64,000 nt of DNA, taken from positions 1-64,000 of IMG/VR virus record IMGVR_UViG_3300027749_000060. One strand, given 5' to 3'. The number at the start of each line of letters is the position of its first letter. Within the stretch, counting starts at the first letter, position 1. Origin of the DNA: a virus. This document shows positions 1-9,500 of the stretch, piece by piece. Below the pieces are notes generated by a model. The model ran no database searches. It saw only the letters and a program-made list of their open reading frames with translations, and was not told the DNA's origin. Made by a program: the position numbers and the translations under genes.

Positions 1-361
1 TAACAACTTGGCTGGTCATGTTGATAAATGTCAGTGCTGTGCCAAGTGGATAGGGCACCGATGCATTTGATGGAATAGTGTATGTTCTTGCATTGGGATC
101 TGTACTTGGGTGAAAAATAATTTTTCCCGAATCCGACAGAACTGTTATATATCCTGCACTTTGACTATTAATTGGTATGTTTCTAAATCCAACTGGGTCT
201 GTTCCGTCAACTGGAGTGGTTGAAAACGTTGGTGCTGCTGATCCATTGGACACAAGAAATGCTCCCACAGTTCCGGGATTTGTAAATGCTACTTCTACTC
301 CGTTTCCGTATCCTACAGATCCTGCGTTTGGAATGTTGCTACCATTGAGAGTAACCGTCAT
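1..361 (-). CDS. Virion structural protein, tail-fibre type (3' end outside window)
   Basis: The reading frame is open from an ATG at 361 to the window edge, so the C-terminus is missing (about 120 residues seen). The start has a good AGGAG ribosome site eight bases upstream. The visible protein begins MTVTLNGSN and contains GFRNIPINSQ, then a stretch rich in beta-strand residues (SAGYITVLSDSGKIIFHPS). This short pattern is common at the ends of tail-fibre and other virion proteins of T4-like marine phages; that is recognition of family style, not a proven function. It is the last visible gene of the long minus-strand adhesin cassette. No catalytic motif is seen. Confidence 0.7.
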   Translation of the reverse strand, partial: MTVTLNGSNIPNAGSVGYGNGVEVAFTNPGTVGAFLVSNGSAAPTFSTTPVDGTDPVGFRNIPINSQSAGYITVLSDSGKIIFHPSTDPNARTYTIPSNASVPYPLGTALTFINMTSQVV

Positions 362-428
362 TGTATTCTCCTAAAATTAAATTATTAATTACAGTTTGTT
401 TTCCCTATTGGGCTTGTATATTGCATAA

Positions 429-1025
429 TTATCCTTTGCGGATTACATACCCAATTGGTGTACTGGATCCCAGTGTAGTGCGCTGATAGGTAATTGTTAC
501 ACTACTACTGTCGCCCTGGGCCAATAAATCAATATTGCCAGTTGTAATGTCTGATGCATAGTTGGCAACTTCATAATTGCTATCACTTAATAATACTGCG
601 TACTCAGTAAAAAATACTACAGTTCCATCGTTAATACAATCAATAGTACTAAACTTGTATCTATTATTGATATTATCTTTAGCGGTTAATAACCATCTCA
701 CAGTAGTTGTACCTGCCACAGGCACATAGTCTGCTACCTCCAACTCGTCATTGATAGTTATTCTACCGTTATAAATATTGCTGCTTGTAACATAAGGCGA
801 GCCGTCGGTATTCAAAACGTTACTAGTTTTAACACTAGAAACAATAATATTACTAGTCCATATACGCTGACCCGATGTATTTGTAGTTAGTATGCTATTA
901 TTTGCCGATGTTCCTAGATTTGGTTCAGCTTCATTTACTGAAAGAAATTCATATCTATCACTGCTTAATTCAGCAAATGGTGTTACTGCAACACGCCCGC
1001 TAGTAAGAACACGATTTGTTTTCAT
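429..1025 (-). CDS. Hypothetical virion protein, 198 aa
   Basis: I do not recognise the family. The protein is Ser/Thr/Asn-rich, has no membrane segment, no signal peptide and almost no Cys, and looks like an all-beta extracellular or virion protein. Its ATG follows the stop codon of the upstream 110-residue gene after one base, with no strong ribosome site, so translation is probably coupled. Position inside the tail-fibre cassette suggests a fibre, a fibre tip or a collar component. The function is inferred from neighbours only. Confidence 0.65.
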   Translation of the reverse strand: MKTNRVLTSGRVAVTPFAELSSDRYEFLSVNEAEPNLGTSANNSILTTNTSGQRIWTSNIIVSSVKTSNVLNTDGSPYVTSSNIYNGRITINDELEVADYVPVAGTTTVRWLLTAKDNINNRYKFSTIDCINDGTVVFFTEYAVLLSDSNYEVANYASDITTGNIDLLAQGDSSSVTITYQRTTLGSSTPIGYVIRKG

Positions 1026-1026
1026 A

Positions 1027-1359
1027 TTATGGATTTATACTTTCAATAATACTAATAATCATCTGACTTGCATTTGAAATTGATGCATTGGCTTTTAGGG
1101 AATCACCAGTTTGTAAAATCAATTTGCCACCAATGATGTTTATTGCATCATGTCTTGGTACTGGACCATTTTTAATTAAATTAGTTGGAATTGAGCTCCT
1201 AACAAAATCGGATGTAACCGAAATAGTTGATTCGCTGGTATTACTGATTTGTGCCAGTAAAACAATACTGGTATATCCATTGGGTGTCGTATATACTGTG
1301 GTACTAGTTGGTGTTAAGTTTGCTGTATATGTTTTAAAAACATTAATTGCGGTTGTCAT
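1027..1359 (-). CDS. Small virion protein, repeated beta-domain (copy A)
   Basis: A 110-residue protein beginning MTTAINVFKTYTANL. It shares a pattern with the 118-residue protein at 6106-6462 and with the first 100 residues of the protein at 28354-29676: an N-terminal strand region, a segment describing small hydrophobic strands, then PVPRHDAI, then a GD-S-L-KANAS motif. The shared core (VP..D...... L.L..GD.L.A) suggests one small beta-sandwich domain used three times in this cassette. The ATG has GGAT as a weak ribosome site. The gene lies between the beta-helix gene and the 198-residue gene with gaps of one to two bases, so it is co-transcribed with them. The role is probably structural, at a fibre or fibre attachment; this is inference. 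Confidence 0.65.
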   Translation of the reverse strand: MTTAINVFKTYTANLTPTSTTVYTTPNGYTSIVLLAQISNTSESTISVTSDFVRSSIPTNLIKNGPVPRHDAINIIGGKLILQTGDSLKANASISNASQMIISIIESINP

Positions 1360-1361
1360 AA

Positions 1362-2690
1362 TTATCCTTCAAGAGCTAATATATATGGTGTCATCATAGC
1401 AAACATACTGCGTGTAAAGCTATCACCAGTGATAGAACCCGTTGTTTGGTTAATAGTTAAATTTGTTCCAATTTTAAAATTACCTTTATGATCGGTTCCA
1501 GTAAATGTAACCCGGCCGCCATTGATTGCTGTTACTTCATTGGCCTCAATTGGTATTCCGCCATATTGTGGTAATGCTGTTAGTGGATTTGTGCCGGCGC
1601 CAACGTATTCAAACGTATGTGCGCTGGCAATAATAGCACTGCGTTGATAGAATCTCACTGTGGTATTATCGTCCAGGATGTTTATATAGTTTTCTTGTAC
1701 AGTAACTTCGTATGTTAATCCGTCAACTTGTCTGACTGTATCAATACTATAATAATTGCCGTCGCCATCAATGGTCATTGTTTGATTGACTTTTGGTTGT
1801 GCTGCCAGGCCTCTGATTTGAAATACACCATTGGTGCTAGCACCAAATGTAGTTCCCGACAATGCTTCTGGGCCCTTGCCATCTGCTACCAATCCGTAAT
1901 TACCAATACTAGAATCGCTTCCATTTAATGTACAAAATGCACCAGACTCACAATGTATACCAATGTCGCAAGCAATTGTATATATGTTAACCAATTGACT
2001 GTATCCCAAATTGGTAATGTGTACACCTTTTCCGCCTTTGTTGATTATTGTAAAGAACCCTAAAATCATTGCTTTGGTACTACTAGCACTGGTCAAACTA
2101 CCATCAATTTTAACAGCGGTACCAGTTGTAGTGCTACTGGTAATGTTCTGTATGTATGGACTTACATAGACGTTTTGTGTTGGGGTTGAGGGATTGTAAC
2201 TAAATCCGTTTGCCAGATAATCCTTAATAGTTAGCCCCCAGACATAGCAGCCAGCTTTTAAATAGAATAAATCAGAACTTGCTGTTTGTGGTATTACTGT
2301 TACTGTGCGCAAATCGTTTCCAACTAAGCTAACTCCAGCAGGGACCGTAACAGGATTATCTTCAGTATAGATGCCGGGTGCTACATGTACACTAGTCCCT
2401 GATGTAGCTGCTGCCAGGCCTGCTTTAATAGTTAATTTGGGCGTAGTAAGGCCACCTCGACTGGTATCATCGCCATTTTTAGCTACATAAATTATGTTAC
2501 TACTGGCATCTAAACTAATATTACCTGTAATTATTGTTGCATTTCCAATTGATTTAATGGAATTATCTGAATGTTTAACATAAAAAACGCCATCGGCTGT
2601 ATTAACGGCCACTTCGCCGATTTCAAGATCCGCAGCGTCTGGTATTTTTCCAGCTACCGCTGAGCGTTTTAATTTAATTTTATTTGCCAT
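1362..2690 (-). CDS. Tail-fibre protein with predicted right-handed beta-helix
   Basis: A 442-residue protein. The N-terminus (KLKRSAVAGKIPDAADLEIGEVAVNTADG) is the common phage-fibre trimerisation/attachment motif that describes what a fibre displays. From about residue 70, YVAKNGDDTSRGG...PKLTIKAGLAAA, GTSVHVAPGIYTED and VPAGVSLVGNDLRTV are typical of pectate-lyase-like right-handed beta-helices found in phage tailspikes. Residues 150-280 continue the coil-by-coil pattern (GFFTIINKGGKGVHITN, YTIACDIGIHCESGAFC). No clear polysaccharide-cleaving residues can be assigned by eye. A rho-independent terminator at 2731-2757 lies just upstream, so the gene either relies on read-through or on its own promoter. 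Confidence is high for a virion adhesin and moderate for the beta-helix fold. Confidence 0.8.
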   Translation of the reverse strand: MANKIKLKRSAVAGKIPDAADLEIGEVAVNTADGVFYVKHSDNSIKSIGNATIITGNISLDASSNIIYVAKNGDDTSRGGLTTPKLTIKAGLAAATSGTSVHVAPGIYTEDNPVTVPAGVSLVGNDLRTVTVIPQTASSDLFYLKAGCYVWGLTIKDYLANGFSYNPSTPTQNVYVSPYIQNITSSTTTGTAVKIDGSLTSASSTKAMILGFFTIINKGGKGVHITNLGYSQLVNIYTIACDIGIHCESGAFCTLNGSDSSIGNYGLVADGKGPEALSGTTFGASTNGVFQIRGLAAQPKVNQTMTIDGDGNYYSIDTVRQVDGLTYEVTVQENYINILDDNTTVRFYQRSAIIASAHTFEYVGAGTNPLTALPQYGGIPIEANEVTAINGGRVTFTGTDHKGNFKIGTNLTINQTTGSITGDSFTRSMFAMMTPYILALEG

Positions 2691-2730
2691 AATTATGGTC
2701 TGTCCTAAGTGCTATATAGCCAACGTATAA

Positions 2731-2757
2731 AATAAAACCGGGGTATCGAAGCCCCGG
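2731..2757 (-). terminator. Rho-independent terminator after the collagen-like fibre gene
   Basis: On the minus strand CCGGGG and CCCCGG pair around an eight-base loop (2738-2757), followed by TTTTATT. It lies 30-56 bases past the stop of the collagen-like gene and just upstream of the beta-helix gene. Confidence 0.8.
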
Positions 2758-2786
2758 CTATTATACTTCAATAAAGTATTTATTCT

Positions 2787-5700
2787 TTAATACTCGCCAC
2801 CGTCAATTGTATCTGTATTAGTTAACACAGAATTTCCATTCTTTTTTATGTCTGTTGTTACTGATATATTACCTGCAGATAGTGTTCTAGTAGCAATTGC
2901 ATAGCTAAGGTATTGGTTATCTGTTATTAACCCAGATGCTCCTGCTATCAATACTCTATTCTCAATTAAATGTGCATCTTTAAACCCATCGGCAGTAACT
3001 GCGGCAGTGAATGTACCGGTGCCCTCTACCCTGAGCGGTCTTCCAATTGACCATGCATCGTGCCCGTAATCATAAAGTATTGTTGCAGTACCATCTATGC
3101 CTAAATTAAGAGTTAAGCCGCCATTGGCCGATTCGGCCGCTGTAGTTGAATTTTTACCTAATTCAATGTTTAAATCACCAACAGCAACAGTAGTAGAATT
3201 TACAATAGTTGTATTGCCGCGTACTGTTAAATTTCCACCTACTAATAAATCGTTTGTTGTTTCTAGTGTTGTAAATTTACCAGTAGACGGAGTGGTATTA
3301 CCAATTGGAGTATTATCTAATGCAAAAAGTGATACGTTACCGGCAACATTTAAATTGCCGCCAATTCCAACACCACCAGATACTACAAATGCACCTGTAT
3401 TTTTACTAGTTGATTCTGTTAGATTTGTAATAGTTACTTGGATATCGGTTGTGCCAGTTAACACACCCCTGCTGCCAACATATCCATGAAACCCTTGGCT
3501 ACCAGTATATCCAACTCCAGAAGCACCAATTGGGCCAATTGATCCTCTTGATCCTACATATCCTGTTGCGCCAGTAATTGATAATCCTTGACTACCTGTA
3601 TAACCAACCACGGTACTAGCAGACCCGGTGTATCCAATTCCTTGCGGGCCAGTTGAGCCGGTTGGGCCGGTTATACCCTTAGCGCCAGACAAATCTGTTA
3701 CATAAATGTAAGAACTACCATTCCATAAGTAAAGTATTGCATCTTCCGAGTTTTCAACATTGTTATCAACAATAGCAAATTGCCCTGCTGTAATCCCAGT
3801 AGGAGCAGTATCGGCAGTTAGTGCTGCTACAGAAGCATAAGATTTAGCAATAGTAAATCCTAAACCAGTATCGCCTTTACTACCAGTGTATCCGTATCCT
3901 GTTGCGCCAATTTGTCCGGTGGCTCCCATTATACCAATCATACCAGTAGCGCCTGTGATTGATACACCAGTAGCTCCTCTTGGGCCTGTAGGTCCTCTTT
4001 CGCCGGTAGCGCCAGTGGCTCCGCCTGGGTCGCCAGTTGGACCTGTTGGGCCTGTTGCACCAAATCCTGTTGCGCCTACCGATCCCGTATATCCAGAAAT
4101 GCCGAAGCCGGTTGCACCAATCGGTCCTGTTATGCCTTGTATGCCAAAGCCGGTTGCACCAATTTGGCCGGCTGGGCCAGTATCGCCTTGTACACCTTGA
4201 AATCCAGTTGCACCAATCTGTCCCGTTGCACCAATTGTTCCCTGCGTCCCTTGAATTCCAGTTGCACCACGGACTCCTGTTGCGCCATTAATTCCTTGTA
4301 ATCCAGTGGCACCTTGTAATCCAGTTGCACCAGTATCGCCTTGTACGCCTTGTACGCCTGTTGCACCAAATGCCCCAGTTGGACCAATTGTTCCCTGCGC
4401 ACCTTGTACTCCGGTAGCACCACGAGAACCAGTTGCCCCTGTTATTCCAATTCCAGTTGCACCAACTTGCCCAATAGCACCAGTATCGCCTTGTACGCCT
4501 TGTAGTCCAGTTGCACCAATTGTTCCTACACCAGTGGCACCTCTTGGACCCAATACACCCGTAGCGCCAACTGCACCGGCGTTGCCCGGCAACCCCTGTA
4601 GTCCAGTCGCGCCAAATTGCCCAATTGAGCCGGTATCGCCTTGTACGCCTTGTAACCCTGTTGCACCAAATTGTCCCGTTGCACCAATAGTACCAATTGG
4701 TCCTTGTACTCCTGTTGCTCCTGTTAATCCTGTTGCACCTTGAGTGCCACCTGCTCCGGTTAATCCCTGTGCGCCGTTAGTTCCTGCATCACCTTTGGCT
4801 CCTGTTAGTCCAGTTGCACCTTGAATTCCAGTTGCGCCTGCTATGCCTTGAATTCCAGTTGCACCAACTGCTCCATTGGCACCTCTTGCACCTGCTGCAC
4901 CTGCTGTACCAGTTGCTCCGATTGGGCCAGTATCGCCTTGTACGCCTTGCAATCCTGTTGCACCACGAGAACCAGTAGCTCCTGCAACACCAGTGGCTCC
5001 AAAACCAGTTGCTCCAGGGGAACCGGTGAGACCAGCAGCACCTGCTGTACCAGTTGCTCCTATTAATCCTTGCAGCCCAATTGGACCTGCAGGTCCCTGG
5101 GGCCCTGTTGCGCCCTGTATTCCATTGGTACCAGCTGGACCGCCTAATCCAGTGGCACCAATAGTTCCTGCACCAGTTGCACCAGTAACCCCTTGTGCGC
5201 CATTAGCACCCTTAGACCCAGTATATCCTGCTGCGCCCGGGGCTCCGGGTAAACCAAATCCAGTTGCACCCTTTGATCCAACATATCCCCTGGCACCAGC
5301 TAATCCGGCTGGCCCAGTTGCTCCTGTGTCCCCATTAGGTCCAGTGTCACCTTTTACGCCTTGAAATCCAGTTGCACCAATTTCTCCATATGGTATGCCA
5401 TTGGCATGATACAATTGGTCTGTATAAATTGATCCTGCGTATACATTACCAGCAATACCTGCGCCGCCTGCAACTACTAGCGCACCAGTAGTAGTGTTAG
5501 TACTTGCAGTTGTATTTGTTAAATTTACCGAACCAGCATCAATAATTCCAGGTGTTCCGGATATTACTCCTCCCAGACTAACAGAACCATTGGATATAAA
5601 TTTTAAGTGACCAGTTGCATTATCCCAAGCAATAAATGCAGAATTTTGTGAGCCAATAGCAGATTTAAAGTAATTAAATTTAAATCCAATATCGGCACCG

Positions 5701-6098
5701 TCATCAACTGTTAATGTAGTTCCACTGGTGTGTAATGTTATTAAAGAATCACTTACAGACGTATTTACAGAGCTGACTGTAGTAGGAGTACCCGTTAAAA
5801 CTAAATTTCCAGTTATAGTAACATCTACTGCTGTAAAAACTGGTTGTACACCAATTTGTGTAATACCAGGTTGAGATGCTGTTTTTATTAAACCTGTAAC
5901 TTGATTGGCTGAAATGTTATTGGCATATACATTACCTGTTACGCCAACTCCGCCCGATACAGTTAACGCACCAGTTGATGTGCTGATACTTTGCGTTGCA
6001 TTTGATACGCTAAATTGCGTACCAATTACAGTCGAAGTTACATTGCTTGCTGTTCCTAAATTTCTTAGTACAGCCGGTTGGCGTAAATATCTGATCAT
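2787..6098 (-). CDS. Collagen-like tail-fibre protein, 1103 aa
   Basis: Roughly residues 236-880 are Gly-X-Y triplets, dominated by GATG, GPTG and [10 protein letters not shown] units, a collagen-like triple-helix stalk. It is interrupted near residues 743-806 by a globular insert ([17 protein letters not shown] ... [17 protein letters not shown]) that is frequent in fibres of marine T4-like phages. The N-terminal ~235 residues carry repeated short modules with [20 protein letters not shown]. The C-terminal ~200 residues repeat this type ([19 protein letters not shown]). Such proteins form trimeric fibres that bind the host surface. It starts eight bases after the stop of the 118-residue gene with no clear ribosome site. 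The proline-rich reading frames on the opposite strand are shadows of the GXY repeats. Confidence 0.9.
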   Translation of the reverse strand: MIRYLRQPAVLRNLGTASNVTSTVIGTQFSVSNATQSISTSTGALTVSGGVGVTGNVYANNISANQVTGLIKTASQPGITQIGVQPVFTAVDVTITGNLVLTGTPTTVSSVNTSVSDSLITLHTSGTTLTVDDGADIGFKFNYFKSAIGSQNSAFIAWDNATGHLKFISNGSVSLGGVISGTPGIIDAGSVNLTNTTASTNTTTGALVVAGGAGIAGNVYAGSIYTDQLYHANGIPYGEIGATGFQGVKGDTGPNGDTGATGPAGLAGARGYVGSKGATGFGLPGAPGAAGYTGSKGANGAQGVTGATGAGTIGATGLGGPAGTNGIQGATGPQGPAGPIGLQGLIGATGTAGAAGLTGSPGATGFGATGVAGATGSRGATGLQGVQGDTGPIGATGTAGAAGARGANGAVGATGIQGIAGATGIQGATGLTGAKGDAGTNGAQGLTGAGGTQGATGLTGATGVQGPIGTIGATGQFGATGLQGVQGDTGSIGQFGATGLQGLPGNAGAVGATGVLGPRGATGVGTIGATGLQGVQGDTGAIGQVGATGIGITGATGSRGATGVQGAQGTIGPTGAFGATGVQGVQGDTGATGLQGATGLQGINGATGVRGATGIQGTQGTIGATGQIGATGFQGVQGDTGPAGQIGATGFGIQGITGPIGATGFGISGYTGSVGATGFGATGPTGPTGDPGGATGATGERGPTGPRGATGVSITGATGMIGIMGATGQIGATGYGYTGSKGDTGLGFTIAKSYASVAALTADTAPTGITAGQFAIVDNNVENSEDAILYLWNGSSYIYVTDLSGAKGITGPTGSTGPQGIGYTGSASTVVGYTGSQGLSITGATGYVGSRGSIGPIGASGVGYTGSQGFHGYVGSRGVLTGTTDIQVTITNLTESTSKNTGAFVVSGGVGIGGNLNVAGNVSLFALDNTPIGNTTPSTGKFTTLETTNDLLVGGNLTVRGNTTIVNSTTVAVGDLNIELGKNSTTAAESANGGLTLNLGIDGTATILYDYGHDAWSIGRPLRVEGTGTFTAAVTADGFKDAHLIENRVLIAGASGLITDNQYLSYAIATRTLSAGNISVTTDIKKNGNSVLTNTDTIDGGEY
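3460..5390 (-). repeat. Collagen-like GXY triplet repeat region
   Basis: Some 600 residues of near-continuous Gly-X-Y coding sequence, with longer recurring blocks (GATG-X-QG-X-QGDTG, about 12-18 residues) repeated many times. The globular insert at about 3680-3870 is the only long break. Such DNA is prone to copy-number change by recombination. Confidence 0.85.
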
Positions 6099-6105
6099 TT
6101 ATATA

Positions 6106-6462
6106 TTAGCTCATAATTTCATAGGACAATACATACTGTAATACTCCTGCTATGTCAGCCGATATTCGTAATGCATCACCTTCTTCAAGATATATACTGG
6201 TATCTTTAGCAATAGCAACTAAAGAATCACCAACCGGGACTGGTATTGCACTACCAATTTTATAGCTAACAGAATTTCTATATATATCAATAGTAACTGT
6301 AGTGTCAGATGCACTCAAATTTGTAACATATAATACATTTATACGGTAAGATTCCGAACTATTCACTGAATTTTCTAAAACTATATCAAGTGTATCTGCC
6401 ACCCAATCGGCTTTAGTTTTTCCAAGAATGGAATTTGTAGTAATTAAATTAGGAGCAGCCAT
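6106..6462 (-). CDS. Small virion protein, repeated beta-domain (copy B)
   Basis: A 118-residue protein starting MAAPNLITTNSILG. It shares the IPVPVGDSL ... LEEGDALRIS pattern with the 110-residue protein at 1027-1359 and with the N-terminal domain of the propeller protein at 28354-29676. A late-promoter match (CATAAATA, 6506-6513) lies 44 bases upstream of its ATG, and GGAT is a plausible ribosome site. It ends eight bases before the collagen-like fibre gene, so the two form a late transcription unit that stops at the 2731-2757 terminator. An attachment or adaptor role next to a fibre gene is inferred from context. Confidence 0.7.
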   Translation of the reverse strand: MAAPNLITTNSILGKTKADWVADTLDIVLENSVNSSESYRINVLYVTNLSASDTTVTIDIYRNSVSYKIGSAIPVPVGDSLVAIAKDTSIYLEEGDALRISADIAGVLQYVLSYEIMS

Positions 6463-6505
6463 TTAAAATCCGATCTATTAGCGTGAGTTTAGTTCTCAAT
6501 TTATG

Positions 6506-6513
6506 TATTTATG
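6506..6513 (-). promoter_or_regulatory. Late promoter (CATAAATA)
   Basis: Minus-strand CATAAATA, one base different from T4 late TATAAATA, 44 bases upstream of the ATG at 6462, in the gap after the 1436-residue adhesin gene. Confidence 0.6.
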
Positions 6514-6535
6514 CACTGTTATAAACCATACTATC

Positions 6536-9500
6536 CTAAGGATTGAAATTCATGCTAACTGTTAAACTCTTGGGCAATGTAATAGTTGATTCAAAATAAT
6601 CAGCGTTTTCGTAAAGAGCACTGATTTTTATAGTATGCCCGCCCTCGCAAAATCCTGTCACAGATCCAGTTGTGGGGTCTATTGCCATGGTGTCAGACGA
6701 ATTAGCAGGAGATACTACAAGTAATTTATAAACAACAGTTTGTCCTGGATTATTTATATTCAGTAAAAACATGTTGCGTACTAAACAATCATACGAAACA
6801 CTTCCTGCCTTTAACTCTTTTGTAAAAGAATCAGTAGCAATAGGTAAAGAAAAAGGATTTCCATATACACTGTTATATAAATCTCCACTAACCGACTCCC
6901 ATACTATAGTCCATTTTCCAGTGGGTTGCGAAGAGTCATTGACTAATAATGTAGCCGACGTAGCAACAATTGGCCCGGCTTCTCCCTGAGTGCGAATGTT
7001 TATTTTTATTGTTTCTGTTCCTTCTTTTAGTTTATCGTTATACAATGTCATGTTAAATGATGCTTGTCCATTTTGTACAATAACACTACCTGAATTAATT
7101 TGATTAGAAAAATCTCCAGAATTAGTTGTTCCGTCGTTGGACCAATACAACATGGTATTGTTGGGTACATTTATTGTTTTAATAACATATGTCACACTGT
7201 CCCCTTCATTGATTGATGAAATCAATGTACCTCCGTTACGCTCAGATAAATTTATAACCAAACCGTGCCCTTGAGAAAACAATCCTACTGGATTTTCAAT
7301 AACTTGCCCAGATGCAAGTATGCTTATAATGTCTCCCGAATAATAAGAAATTGGTACTATACGTCCTAACATATTAACATCAATGTAGTATCCCCCGTTA
7401 TATTCTTGATGATAACCGCCTCGTATGCTTGGTGTTGTTTTTGTTTTATTTTCGTTATTAAATATACTAGTTGAGCTATTTCCCTCACCTAAGAATATAC
7501 TTAAACTTCCCACTCCTATATCGTATTTAAATTTTTGCTGTGCTATTCCAGTTCCAGTATTAGACTTTGGTTGTGGCTTATAATAGGATGGTTCCCATCT
7601 TCCTGGTATTACTATACTAACAGCCAGCATGTTTAAATACAATTTTTTATTTTTATCCCAATCTGCCCAACGCCACGAGGCAAACATTTCAGTTGGAGGA
7701 TTGGCTCCTACTACTTGATTTATTTTTAATATATGCCCGGGAGATTGATATTTACGTTCGTAATCTTGAGTGTCAAATCTTGGTTCTACTACCCAGGCGG
7801 GTAAATCAAATGCTGTGTGCGAAGTGACCCAAGTTACAACTGTCCAAACAGCCACACTATTAGCTATTAGAAATTGATCTGTTTCATATCCTTGTTTAAA
7901 TTTAAATGTAGCAGAATGAACAATTGGTGAACTATCAAATTTGTCGTATTTTGTAACTTGATAGTCATCTCCTGGATACGAATCAGCAATGGCATATGCA
8001 TTAATATCATTCTGATTAAACAAATTAGTAGTACTTGTACTTCTTACTAAACCATTTCTATTAGCCCACCACCAATTTAATAGATTACTTCCTCTGTCAG
8101 ACTCAACTGGAAAGACTGAATAAATTGGTGGTGCCATGATAACATTATCAGCAATTGTTACAGATTTTGATACTGCAACAATGAGACCATTAACACTGTT
8201 GTCAATTCTTACTTTTAAAATTATACTCCTAATAGGTCTGTAATTCTTAGATATAGTTTTAGTGAAAGTAGAAGTATTATTTACTATTACTACTATACCA
8301 GCATTTTCAGAATCGTCAAAGTCATCTCCCGCTGCTGTTCCAACATTACTCCAATACAAGGCAGTACCATCTATTACATTAGTTGTATCAACTCTATAAG
8401 TTACAGAACTTCCTTCGACCACTAAAGTGACACTTGGGGTTATGGAACATTTTATTACTGTTTTAGATGTGTCATTTACTATTACTGTATTTGCATTTGC
8501 AACCACCGGGCCATTTAATGATTTAGTTCTCAATTCCATTTTTAATTTTTCTGGGCCCTCGGTTAATTTGTCAATGGTTGCAATTCTAGTAAAAGTTGCC
8601 AAATTATTTACTATAGTAATAGTATCTTGATTTGCTGTTGCAACAGTCCATTTAAATGCCACTGAACCAGACCCGCCAGCACCAAATTCATTTGTATTAC
8701 CAATACTGCTATAAGACACCGGTGTATTAATATCATAGTCAACGGTTCCGTTATTATTAAGATTGTTTACACTAAAATTGTTAACGCTTGAATCTGCCAG
8801 ATATAACAAACTAGTTTGAGATATTAATAGTAAAGACGTAGAGGTTGGTAATGTAATTGATTGTGTATTACCACCACCGTATGGATTTGCTCCTTGTGTA
8901 GCAGTCAGCGGCCCGGTTGGTCTTGTAAAATTGCCAGTGTATACAGCTACCCCTTTAACTATGCGAAGATTAGAAATATACGAATTATGTATATAGTATC
9001 CCCAATACGCTGCGTATCCAATATACATGTCGGGTTTTTGTCCACTGAATGCAGCAGCAGAAAATATATCAGTGTCTACATTAGTATACTCGCCGCAGAC
9101 AACACCGTTACAATACCATGATAGTGTAGTACCATTTCTGACCACGGCCCAATGTTCCCACGCACTACTAGTTGGGGAAACAGTTGTGGGATAATCGGTT
9201 GTTAGCCCCAATCGGATTGTTAATTTATCCGAGTTATTTAAAGGATCTCTATATATTACCCATCCGTTTGTAGTATTATCAACTTTTTGTCCAATTCCTG
9301 GTCCACTGTAGTTTGTAAACGGTTCTAATAGATACCACCACCATTCAATAGTAAAATTACCAGTGTCAAATTCAAATGCCTGGCTATAAGGTATACTCAA
9401 ATAGTAACTATGATTATTAAAACTTAAACTGCCACCTGGTATTGATACCGCTATTCCGCCTGCTTGACCACCATTATCGCTGTAGTCTTGTGAAAAATTT

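Noticed and set aside
2777-2784. AATAAATA late promoter after the collagen-like gene
   Set aside because: It lies upstream of the terminator at 2731-2757, which would stop any transcript before the next gene; probably chance in A/T-rich DNA.
3886-5364. Long plus-strand proline-rich reading frames (PVAP repeats)
   Set aside because: They are exact shadows of the minus-strand collagen-like GXY codons, overlap each other in several frames and lack ribosome sites.
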